A stretch of DNA of 64,000 bases from Podospora comata. Taxonomy: Eukaryota; Ascomycota; Sordariomycetes; Sordariales; Podosporaceae. Position 1 is the first letter of the stretch, and each line of letters opens with the position of its first letter. Below are positions 54,087 through 64,000 of this stretch, piece after piece. The translations under genes and the position numbers were made by a program. The stretch spans positions 7,874,001-7,938,000 of the forward strand of contig CP071493.1 of assembly GCA_017354895.1 (NCBI GenBank), given 5' to 3'. Below the pieces are notes generated by a model. It made no database searches and had not been told where the DNA came from. It was given only the letters and a program-made list of their open reading frames with translations.

Positions 54087-57000
54087 TCACCTCCTCCAGC
54101 CCCAGAAACCGCCGCCGCCCGTAGCATTGGTGGCGGCAGGCGCCGTGGCGGCCTTCTGCGGGGACTCACCAGGAGCAGGCACAGACGTCGGTCCGGTCGT
54201 CCCAGTAAGCCGACCAAACATGCCCATAGCTGCTGCCGCTGGCCCCCCACCGTCTGCCGTGCTGTGGTTTCGCTGCAGCGCTGGTGGTGTCTCGCCCGGA
54301 GCCAGCCCAAAGGCCTTCCGGAGCTGCTCCAGCTTCTGCCTCGCCTCCTCGGCTTCCTGTTTGGCGACAGCTTCGGCCGTCTTCGCCGCCGCGAGCTCGA
54401 GCAGAAGGGCATCACTCTCGCTGGTTGGGATAGGCGGGGGTGGGGGAGGAGCCACGACGTTCAGGGTGGAACCGGCCGAGTCCCGGTTGGACTTCTTCTG
54501 CATCGTCATCGACGACGCTCGCTTGTTGTAGTTGGGCGGGTGGGATGGGGTGGACCTGCTGCGGCCCAGCTTGAGCTCACGGAGACCACTTGTACCCGCT
54601 GCCGTACCAATCTGGGGGAACCACTCGGTACTGGTCGCGTTAGAGGCTGGCGTGTCGGACGCCCTGGTCCGCATGCCATGTATCTGCCGCTCGAGGCGCT
54701 GCTTCTCCTGGTGTAAAGTTCGGACATGTGTGTGGCTCTCCCTCAGTTGCTCCTTCAGAGAGGAGACCTCCTGCTCCGCTTCATGAATCTTGCGTTCGTG
54801 CTCTCGTGACCTGGACACCTCGTGGGATAACTGTTCTTTCGCCCGAGCCAGCTCGTCTCGAAGTTGTGATTTGGTCTGCGCCATGGACGACCGTCGATTG
54901 ACCACCGAGTCGCTGAAGCGAAGCTCGACGATATCGAGCAGGTCGGATAGCTCCTCCGAGGTGGGCTTGACTGTCTCGTCACCCTCTTCCGAGGTTGGCT
55001 CAGTCGAGGCATCTCGAATGGTGTCCTCGCTATCGACACTGGACGACAATGCCGCCGAATCCTCGGGGCCCGCCTTTTTGCGCAGGCCGTCTAGCAACGA
55101 TCGCACTGCCTTTCTGTCCTCATCGCGGTCTTCCTTTTCCTTTTGTAGCTGGCTGGCCAACAAGGCATGGTTCCGTTGCAGTTCGCTAAGGGCTGTGAGC
55201 AAGTCTTCAATCTGGCTGTGAAGTTGCTTGTCCTCCTTGCTGTTATTGGCGCCGCTCGAGAAGACGGCGGGCGATGTCTTTTGCGGCGCGCCCGTCACGG
55301 TTGAATCGTCAGCGGAGCTGTCCCGCGAGACGGACGTTGCTTCGGTAGATACGGAGCTGAGGACGCTAGCGGCAGATGAAGTAGTGGACGAGCCAACCTC
55401 CATCGAGTTGAGGGTGGATGCCAGGCTCTGCTTCGACGTGCTTCGCCGAAGCATGCTCAACGGACGCGACACGGCGCCCAGGCCGGGATTGAGCGTGTTG
55501 GTAGTGGTGTTAGCAGTACTGGTGTTGCTGGATGCGGAGGCGGCTGCCGCAAACGTGGCAAATCGTGGTGTTGAAGAGGAAGCCCACAGGCGACCCAGAA
55601 AACGGGAGGCTGCGGTGGTAACATCCGACACCTGTTGCGCTGTTGCATCTGTGGCACGGGGATTGGCGCTTGGGCTAATGTTAGCTTCTCTGTACCCCTG
55701 CTCCAACGCCGCCAACCGGGCCTTGGTGACAATTTCAGAGAGCGCAGCAAAATCCTGGACAAACTCGTCGGCGTTGTAGTTGTAGCAGTCCCAGAGCCCG
55801 CGCGATAAGAGCAGATGCATCACGTCCTCGAGCTCGGTGCAGGCCAGGATGCGCGCCTGGTTCTTGCGCATGAGCGACAAGGCGACTCGCATGATGGTCT
55901 CTGACGCCCCCTCGGCAAAGATCACATCGTAGATGCGAAACAGCATGGGCAGGGGGCACGTTACGGCGAAGAAGGAGAGGAACCACTGTGAAACATAGGC
56001 GGGTTCGACTTGCAACTCGTCCAGATGCGTCGACAGAGTGGGCAGATGCTGGCGCAGCAGCTCTCTGAATTGGTAGATGCGGACATGCAGCCCTGACAGA
56101 TCGGGAACGAAACAATGGCGCAGATCGTAGTTCTCCATCAACCTAGTTTTGAGTGCCTTAGTTAGTCCAAATACTCCGGACGAATCGGTACGATTCCTGT
56201 TCCCTTACCTGACCAGAACACAGAATGCCTGCTTGTCGCCCATGTGCATGAGCAAGGGGCCGACCAGAAAGGCGAGCCCTTGGCAGTACCCAATCTTGGT
56301 GTCATAGAGACTGAAGCACTTGAGCACCCGACCGAGCATTCGTTGGCCATCCCCTTCGGGATCCCTAAACATGTCCACACCTGGAAAGCTTCGTCCAAGA
56401 TCCTTGCTGATGACGCCCTCATAGGGGCTAGACTCGCCAGACAACCGTTCGAAAACCTCTTCCAGGGCACTGTCGCGGGCGCCGGCCATGCTCTGCCAGA
56501 CAACACCTCGCAGCGGCGGTGGGATGCCCTTCCTGACCTTGTTGGACAACAGAGTCGGCAGGCGAGCAGCCGTTTGCTGAGGGTCTTTGACCAAGGCGAG
56601 GTAGAACTCAAGCTCGGTCATGGGCGTCGGCGGCAACGTCGAATACCGGAGGGCTGGAGGGGTCGGCCCGGTGACCATTTTCCGAAGCTGTGCCATCGAG
56701 GGCGGTCTCGGGTGGCTCTCTCGCAAGTGTTGCTGTCGCTCAATGATCTTGACCTTGATGCTCTTCGGATTGGTTGCGATTCTGTTGTTTTCTTGTTCCA
56801 GCCGAGCAAGCAGCGAGGCGGTGGACTGTAGAAAGAAAGTCTTGTGTTAGCCTCGAGCAAAACAGTGCAAAAAGAAATGTAGCTGTGATGTGACAGTAGG
56901 ACGGTGTGGGACGGTGAGACAGTCCAAAGACACGGGAGAATTTGATCCTCGTTGCTCGGTGCAAGTCGCTCGTTTCCTTGGACTCTTTGTGATTCGGCTT

Positions 57001-57459
57001 TGCACCTACCGCTTGTGCGTTCTGTTTGTTTCTAGCCTCCATATCTTCTGTCGCCTGAAGTTTGTCCCAATCAACCGCGTCGGAGCCAGAACTCGACCTC
57101 GAATCATTGGCAACATCATCCGAGCGTCCCTCCTCAGCTTCGCCCAGCTCATCTTGCAAGCTGGGTCCCTTCTTCTTGCGAGTATCGGGTTCGAATATCT
57201 CCGATTCACTATCGTCATCGTCATCGTCCTCCTCGTTCAGTGTTTCGGCCATGGTCTTGCTCGGGGCGTACTCGGCATCATAGCGAGGAGGGATTGTGCT
57301 CGGCGGGACAGCTGTATTCACCGTCAGGGAAGGGGGTTCGGAAAGGCGAACTGTCACGAGCGAGTCGTGGTCTCGTGCCTTTTCCTGCATCTCGAGAGGG
57401 ATCGGCTCGGAGGTGGTTCGCTCGTGGCCCGTCTCGTTCGTCGTCGGCGTAGTCGCCAT
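54087..57459 (-). CDS. TBC-domain Rab GTPase-activating protein (GYP5/EVI5-like)
   Basis: Accelerates GTP hydrolysis on Rab/Ypt GTPases in ER-Golgi and post-Golgi traffic. Exons 57459-57010, 56825-56209, 56142-54087; 1040 aa from ATG 57459 (context GCCATGGCG); ATG 57471 or 57531 are alternatives. The N-terminus is disordered and acidic (NEEDDDDDDSESEIFEPD). The TBC domain (residues about 225-450) has RKGIPPPLRGVVWQSMAGA, the arginine-finger motif ISKDLGRSFPGV, the glutamine-finger motif GYCQGLAFLVGPLLMHMGD, then NYDLRHCFVPDLSGLHV, PAYVSQWFLSFFAVTCPLP and FRIYDVIFAEG. Both catalytic fingers are present. A Ser/Thr-rich linker leads to long coiled coils (SQIEDLLTALSELQRNHALL, LARAKEQLSHEVSRSREHER), a PPPPPPP run, and a second coiled coil, ending GGGGFWGWRR. 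This TBC plus coiled-coil layout fits Gyp5/Gyl1 or EVI5. Intron 1 is long (184 nt). Confidence 0.93.
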
Positions 57460-59674
57460 GGCTGGCTTCATAATCTTCCGCGTGTTCGGCAGCCGCTGCT
57501 GCTCATCTCTCTCGATTCGGTCGAGCTCCATCCCGAAGCCTCGACCCTCCTGATCTCCCACAAGCTGGTGCAATTGTTCCAAGTTCCAAAAGACAGGAAG
57601 GAAATATTTGGCCAATTATCTAGCCCAAAACCGAAAAGAGTCGCTCAATGGTGCTGTCCCTGGTCCGTTCCGAGGAAAAGCGGCTCTTCCCTGTGAATAT
57701 GCCCCCAAAATTTCCAGTTGGTGAATGGCCAACAACAACAAAAAAAAAAGGTACCAACTACCCCCAAGGCCTCGTTTGTTCGTTTCGTATGATTAGGAAT
57801 TAGTGATTAGGTTCCTTTTCTCGGCTTTGCCGCCGTCTGGTCTCGGCTGTCCCTGGTTCCTCCCAAAGTTTTTTGTTTGTTCGGCCTTGCTTCTTGTTCC
57901 AGAAGAGTTCGGAGGCGGACGTCGGAGCTTGAATAGGGAAAGAATAGAGACTGAAGGGGGGCACGGTACGGCAGGGATGGCTTTGCAATGGGCGACAAGG
58001 CGGGAAGGCGAGACCGCGTGAGAAGTGAGAGAGTCGGTCGAGATCTTCAAGACTCCGAATTGGCCTGCTTCTTGGCACGCGACACCGTTGATGGGGCTCT
58101 AGCTGTTCTTTGAAGTTTCATCGAGGGGGCCGACGATGCTGAAACAGTACTGTGCGATCACAAGGTGACCCGCTCCCCACGCCTGCAACACTTGGTAAAC
58201 ACAGCAGCAGCGGAGCCTAAAGCTTCAGAAGCTTTCGCCAGAGAGGACCGGCACTACAAAGGAGCGACGAGATATGGCGAGTGGAGAGCAGCGATAACGA
58301 CACGATGTGAGCTCGAGAGGGAGAGGCAGGAGCAGAGCAGCCGCTCACGATCGAATCGAAATGGGATCAACTGCGAACCGTGGTGGCCCGGCTCAGCTTG
58401 GCGAAGAGGCAAGACCCCGAACCCCTGGATTTCATGGATCAATGCAAGATGATTGGATGCTTTCTTCTTCCCTGGTCCAGGCGCGCTCTCTCACTGGTCC
58501 AATGGGGAAGCGCGACAGCGGGGCATTATGAAATGGCTGCCATTTCATAAAGGGTGATTCCTCGATTGAGACCTTATCATCACCACTCACCAGTCAGGGG
58601 TTTTGTTGTCGTGCCATGATTGTGCCGCCCTATTGATGTGACCCAAATATATTTGGGCAGCACAGTTCTGTTGGAGAAGGGAGCTCCTGCTCCCGAACAC
58701 AAAGAAAAAAAATATCATCCAATGGCTGCCGTTGAGAACCGGTGAGCTACCAAACTGCTACCAATCAGAGTAGGCGGCTGGGAAAGGGAAGCTTTCATCC
58801 CGCTCATGCATGCATGCTGCAGGCGGACCAACTCGCATCTTTGGCTTCAAGACTCGCGATGTGCCAACTGCAGATTCCACCGCTACTCTTCTTCCCCTCC
58901 GGCTGTCCCAAGGTACAGCCAAATATGAACAACGGGTCGCTGAAGGCCGCCGAGTAACAAGCCCAGTGCAGTCAAACGTCCCCGCAACCAAAAATTCGGG
59001 TTCCTCTTTGGTGGCCTTTGTTCATCGGGCCTGGCCCTTGACCGCATTTGCCGCACAAGTCAAGAGTGTGGGAGGAGACGTAGTCTTGGGCTCAGACATT
59101 GGATGACATGTGTCATGTTCCCACGTTGCGTGACTGGATCTCGGGGACTATACACAAGCAATGATGGTCCCAATGAGAGATCGCCGAGGCCTTTAAAAAC
59201 AAATGTCCAATCTGGCCCCTCCACAGCAGTGGTCGGCAAGGTTGGCAAAAAATACCACCCATACTATTATATAGATCTATAACAGTCGAGTCATCGAACG
59301 CCCCTGCTTCTCATTGTCTATAACGTCCTGTCCCATGAATACGCACAGCCTATAATTACAGAAATACACATAACTAACCCACTCCTTTGCCCCCTTCGCA
59401 TTCCGCCGTGTTCAAACTCCGCCAAAAGATCAGTTTTACTCCCATAACACCATTTGCAACTGGCGCCTTACACTATTGATCCAAGACATGATCGCAACAG
59501 AAAATAGGGAACACATGTGGAGAGGATCCGGACACGCAACCGTGGACACGCTGTCACGCTAATATATACCCCGGCCTGCTCTTTCTTTGACCCACGGTAT
59601 AACTTTTCGCCTGGTACACGCCCCTCTCAACACCTATCACATCACAATCGTACAGCTTTGGTTCCTAGCTCGCG
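57460..59674. other. Intergenic, about 2.2 kb
   Basis: TBC-gene promoter and 5'UTR with a small A-run near 57740-57749, then unassigned sequence and the 3' flank of the next gene. No gene supported. Confidence 0.5.
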
Positions 59675-61681
59675 TCACTGGCCAGCAGGCTGGGTTTGCA
59701 AAAGAGGGCCTGGGCTGTTGGCCATCTGAGGTGTCCTGTAAGCCGTTGGACCAGGAGCAGGGCTGCTGTGGTTCGAGCCAAATCCTGTAGCTTGGCCTGG
59801 GCCTTGAGCTTGTGTTTGGGCTTGAGCCTGTGCTTGCGCTCGAGCATACGCATTAAGTTGCCCGTTGGGGATCGCGCCAGGAGCAGCAGGATTGAAACCC
59901 GGCCTCATAGCTGGTGACGCTTGAGAACCTGGTTGCTCTCTTTTAGGGTCGACACCAGGAAAGAGTGCCTGAAGCTTAGCATAGAGTTGCTTGAGTCCCT
60001 CAATTCTCTGAAGGCGATCGGCGCTTGGATCCAGCGGTCGTTCTAGTACATCGTCTGGAGAAGCCGGGGGTAATTTAAGCTTCAGGGTCGTACTAAGTGG
60101 TGGGGCTGTCAAGAAAGGAGCCGGGAAAACGGCAGTAGCTGGGTTTCTTTGGATGGATGATTGATACTGGAAGTTTACTTGAAGCCTCTTCATGCAGCTG
60201 GGCAACAACAGGTTAGATCAACTCCTTGCGGTCTGTCCAAGGGTAACATACTGGTTGTAGTCTTCCTTCACCAACCGTTCCTGCTCAGCATAATCTACTC
60301 CAGCTTCCGGAGCCGATTGTGCTTCCTTCTTCAATTCGAGCTGGGCGTTGGACAGCTGCATGGATTCGTAGAGCAGTTCCGTATTGATGTCGAAAAGAAT
60401 CTTGACCCGCTCTTTGTCCTGCGGGTCTCCACCGGGACTTTGAGGCGTTGACAACCTCGAAGTACCATTTACTTGTTGACCCTGTCCATTAGCGGGAAAG
60501 GTTGGCGTTTGAGGCGTCATGCCTGCTGAGCCAGACTGCTGCTGCTGCTGTGCTTGGGACGGCTGCTGTTGCTGCTGCTGTTGTTGCTGTGGTGTTGGCG
60601 GCTGCTGGGGCTGTTGTAACTGCTGGGATGGTGGCTGTGGAGTTTGAGATTGAACTTGAGCCTGAGGCTGAACTTGGGTTTGGACTTGTTGTTGTTGCTG
60701 TGGTGGGAGAGGCTGGGATGGCTGACTCGATTGTTGAGATAGCGGTTGTCCCTGCTGTCCCTGTGGTGGATTCGTGGGCGTCTGACTCCGTGAGTTGCTC
60801 TGTGTCTGCTGAGGAGTACCATATTGAGTTGGCTGGGAAGCCATTGAAGTAGCCGGTGTGTTTTGCGACGGGTTGAAAGGACGCTGAGGAGTTGAGGTGG
60901 GTATCCCGCCTGCATTTGGGCGGTTTGGATGCATACGCTGCATCATAGGTTGCTGTTGTTGCTGTTGCTGTTGCTGAAGACCAGCATTCAGCTGATACTG
61001 GTTCATCGGCCCGCCCATCATAAAGTTGGCTGGAAGCTGCGGCTGAGGGGCCGCTGAAGAAGGTATTCCAGCCCCGTACGGCGAGGACGTAAAGGGGGCC
61101 TGGTAAGCCACTGTCGCGTTACTGGCGTCAGTCTCCGTGGTGACATGAAGAGTGAATGGTAGGTTGGCAGTGTATGAGTGTGGGAGTGACACGGAATGGG
61201 CTTCGGATGTCGAGAGGCGTTGCGGCAACTGCCGAGCCATGGCTCTCAGGTCACCACGCGCGAAGGTCTCTGTCGGGTAGGACAAGGACGACAAGGAAAC
61301 GGGCAGAGAAGGAAAGTTTGCCAGACTGACGGGTGGCTGGACGTCATACATAGGAAAGGCATAAAAGGGGGGCTTACTCTGACCATTGGCACCAATGTGC
61401 GGCATGGCGGCATTCTGCATCATTCCTGCAGGACCAGCACCTCCCATCATGGCCGGGTTATTGTGACCTCCAGGAAACGGGCCGCCCTGACCTTGTTGTA
61501 TGGGGAATTGTTGTTGCTGTTGCTGCTGCTGCTGCTGCTGCTGCTGTTGCGCGTTATACATCATCTGCTGTTGCTGCTGCTGCTGCTGTTGTTGTTGTTG
61601 CTGCTGTCCCTGGTTTGGTGAAGGCTGCAATTGCGCGCCCTGCGGTGGGGCGCCGTTAAAGCCATACTGAGCTGAGTACAT
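59675..61681 (-). CDS. Glutamine-rich protein with SS18/SNF11-like helical region, candidate SWI/SNF subunit
   Basis: Exons 61681-60252 and 60197-59675; 54-nt intron with GTATGT donor, TCTAACC branch and GCCCAG acceptor, phase 2; 650 aa from MYSAQYGFNGAPPQGAQL. Two polyglutamine tracts of about 13-15 residues lie near the N-terminus, followed by a conserved-looking block (KPPFYAFPMYDVQPPVSLA, then SLSYPTETFARGDLRAMARQ), a short beta-like region (YTANLPFTLHVTTETDASNA) and long Gln/Pro-rich sequence. The folded part spans the intron: VKILFDINTELLYESMQLSN, then EERLV-type Glu/Lys helix, then DYNHCMKRLQVNFQYQSSI. This hairpin pattern (I-N-x-x-L ... Y-x-x-C-x-x-x-L-x-x-N-x-x-Y) recalls SS18/SSXT and Snf11 subunits. 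That assignment is inference; it could be another Gln-rich transcription protein. The C-terminus has an Ala-Gln repeat (ARAQAQAQAQTQAQ). Confidence 0.75.
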
Positions 61682-63181
61682 AACTTTCTATCAGGCTGAG
61701 GAGACTCGAGCCAAGAAACAGGGCAAGGCGACAGAGGAGACTTCCCGAGGGGGGTACGCCAGGGGAAACGTGAGCGGCGGATGGAACGGCGATAGACGTG
61801 TCGTGGACCAGATCAGTGGTTGCGGCTGCCGTTGTGGGGTAGGGCCATCAACATGAACTTCCAACTTTTGGTATCTTTCTCCGTTAACGACAGACTTGCG
61901 ACAGCAAGTACCTGGGTCCCCAGTCCACCGAGATGTGTACGGCTGGGATGTGACGGCAGGTATGTCTCTAACGCAAAGCGCGGAGCCGACCGGGCAGCTC
62001 AGTCAGGATGAGATGGTATGTAATAACGATCGAGAGCGGATGGGGATTGGGTGGGCAATCCGAGAGCTTCTCTGCGCGTCTGCCGCTGTGCCCCAACAAT
62101 ACCAAGAGGCAGCACCCAAGCAAAGACCAGCTGGCCAGTGGGGAGGCGCGGAATTGCTACGGGTAGACAGGCTATCAAACGTCTGAACCGCCAGACAAAG
62201 ATGCGATGGACAGGACCGATATGGGATTCCAGGTTGGTCTATGCCCACCTGTGTGTCGCGATCCTTTTTGGGATGAGACTGATAGAGAGATCCCTCCTTA
62301 ACCCCTGAGAGGTGGCACGGGGGGGGACAAGCAACCGGAGATAGGGAACGAGGGAAACCGGGGGATTGGGCAACTGTAGGGCCGACGCCAGAAAAAGGGG
62401 GGGCGCTGCCCGAAGCACAAAGGTTAAAGTAAAAATAAGTTTATGTAGGGCAAATGGCTGCTAGGAATGGCTGTTCTTTGCGTATCGGTCGCGCTGGGTG
62501 GCAGGCGGGCGTCCTGTGGGCGACGGGTGTTCGGAGAGGGGGAAACCTGAAAGTTTTGCGTGTTGCAAAATCACGGGACCCGAACCGCACACGGCAAGGG
62601 CCCCAAAAGTGTGGGTCCAGCCTTCAGACGACAGCCACGCTAATCCAGATTCATCTCTTGTGCGACCCTAAATGTGGACACTTCTGCATCCACCAAGACA
62701 GACATCACCGAGAATGGCCCCACACCCCACCAGGACGGATGTACATAACTTGGACTTGAAGATCGAGGTTGTGTGATCTGAGCTCGAAAGGCCGCAGATC
62801 TGGATGCTAAGAGTACTACTATCTTATGCTTGAGAATAACATATATGGATCATCTGGACGACCCTAATCGCCTCTCGAGTCTTGTCTTCGTAAGCAGGTG
62901 AATGCTGACCAAACAAGAGTTAGGTAGTTTGTTTTGGCTTCATTTTAAACGTTCAAGTTGCATTACAAGCCAGCGAGGTAGGCATCGTGCCTGAGGGTGC
63001 TGGTACCCTGTAGCCTGCTGTTCATCGGTCTTGGTGGGTACATAGTGCCCTCTCACACCTCTCTCCTCATTGAATTGATCGTTTACAATTGTCATGTTTG
63101 ATGAACCATTCTCTCCTGATGAGGATCATTGGATATACAAGTATGCATTTAGTGCTCCTCTGCGTTTTGTCCTTTCGTCCT
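61682..63181. other. Intergenic, about 1.5 kb
   Basis: Promoter/5'UTR of the Gln-rich gene on the left and the 3' flank of the esterase gene on the right. G-runs near 62320 and 62397. No gene supported. Confidence 0.5.
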
Positions 63182-64000
63182 TTATTTCCTTCCATACCGG
63201 GTCCCGTACTTGGACTTTCCTGAAACAACATCAAGGAAGTGATCCGCAATGATTTCATCTATACAACAGAATTAGCACATGTATGACCCTCAAATGGTAG
63301 GGGCTCAGCTCACCTGTCTTGGTCGAAGGATGCAATTCATCGTACCACAAGAAACCAGACAGGCCACCGAGAGCTGTCTGGTCGACACAGTCACCCCCAG
63401 TCGACGAGCAATGGCGGTAATAGCCCGTTACGTTGTAGGGAGCGTCCAAGAAGCTCTGTGGTTGGTTGTAAATGTCGACCAACAAGCTGTGAACATCGAA
63501 GAGGTCAAAAGTTGCCTTTGGCCAACGCGACTTGATGGCCACTTGAAATGGGACGCCGTAGTCAAAGATAGTGTTGACGTTTGTAGTGTATTGCTTGATC
63601 TTTTGGCCGTACTGTGTGACGTTGTAGTTCGTCTTGGTGTTCCAGAACTGGCTGTCTCCAGTCCCACCATTGTCCGGGTGTGCGTACAGCGGCGAGAGCT
63701 CAAGAGGGGCTTCGTTCAGCAGAACGAACCGTCGGCCTCCCGTCTTGTAGATGGTATCAAAGACGGACCAGATGCAGTCCACGAAGTCGGAAATCGTGGT
63801 CCCGGGAGCTTGGGAGTCAGAAAGGAAGGCATCGAAACCGAGGTCGTTGGTTCCGATCCACAGGGCATACACCGTATTCTCGGGTGTCCGGTTAGGGAAG
63901 ATGGACTTGAACTTGACATCTGCTGTGAAAGATGGGATCTCATCTTCTAGCACTGAAGGGAATGACCGGCCGATGAAAGCAAAATCACGCTCGACGATCT
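63182..64000 (-). CDS. SGNH/GDSL acetylesterase, CE16 type (5' end outside the window)
   Basis: Secreted-type carbohydrate esterase expected to remove acetyl groups from plant cell-wall sugars; the catalytic Ser block lies beyond the right edge. The visible exons are 64000-63314 (open to the edge, first two bases finish a split codon) and 63258-63182, with a 55-nt intron (GTGAGC...TTGTATAG, phase 1). Visible motifs: RDFAFIGRSFPSVLEDEIP, block III VYALWIGTNDLGFDA (Gly-Thr-Asn-Asp), then RRFVLLNEAPLELSPLY, PFQVAIKSRWPKATFDLFD, and block V LWYDELHPSTKT with the catalytic Asp/His. The last exon gives DEIIADHFLDVVSGKSKYG and ends YGRK. The open frame past the donor at 63313 is not coding. The motif order and DELHP form match fungal CE16 enzymes. 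Confidence 0.88.

Noticed and set aside
53983-54716. Plus-strand frames opposite the TBC gene C-terminus
   Set aside because: Antisense shadows of the Ala/Pro-rich coding sequence.

Overview
The window looks like nuclear DNA of a filamentous ascomycete, most likely a Sordariomycete close to the Sordariales. Evidence: short introns (about 50-85 nt) with GTA/GTG donors, CTAAC-type branch points and CAG/TAG acceptors; C-ending codon preference in strongly conserved genes (nitronate monooxygenase, SUR7-like protein); and filamentous-fungal families (CON-10, HET, UstYa-like DUF3328, AFUB_079030/YDR124W-like, NmrA-like). All splice sites were read by eye from phase, branch point and protein continuity, so they are models rather than transcript data. 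I identified no tRNA, rRNA or CRISPR.

Region 1 (1-7.3 kb): the 3' part of a disordered basic protein, a zinc alcohol dehydrogenase, a 2 kb empty stretch, an RRM protein with a 5'UTR intron, and the KGG-repeat conidiation gene con-10. Region 2 (about 7.4-27.4 kb) is an accessory, partly decaying block. It holds a small ORF with an in-frame TGA, an orphan ORF, a 13-bp minisatellite, an AT-rich stop-rich stretch, a wrecked MFS transporter, a kinase-like protein, an AFUB_079030/YDR124W-like gene, a HET-domain gene, a UstYa-like gene, a GC-rich repeat, an ankyrin-ClpB-type AAA+ gene with one frame break, and a flavin monooxygenase relic with internal deletions.

Region 3 (27.5-37.4 kb) is compact core genome: LCP5 and EMP70 are divergent, MED4 and QCR10 are divergent, then ALG10 and a small conserved-looking gene. 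Region 4 (37.4-42.7 kb) is gene-poor, with a hairpin, a secreted Lys/Arg-rich protein gene whose frame is broken, and an NmrA-like gene. Region 5 (43.5-64 kb) is core genome again: mitochondrial-type HPPK-DHPS (FOL1) divergent from a nitronate monooxygenase, a SUR7/PalI-type membrane protein, reticulon RTN1, a TBC Rab-GAP, a glutamine-rich candidate chromatin protein, and a CE16-type SGNH acetylesterase cut by the right edge.

The core genes serve general cell functions: ribosome assembly, endosome/Golgi membrane proteins, Mediator, respiratory complex III, N-glycan assembly, folate, ER shape and Rab control. No metabolic cluster is evident. The points most worth a second look are the ankyrin-ClpB gene (same layout as animal CLPB/SKD3), the broken secreted protein gene near 40.5-41.5 kb, the bifunctional mitochondrial folate enzyme, and the extremely small exons of QCR10.
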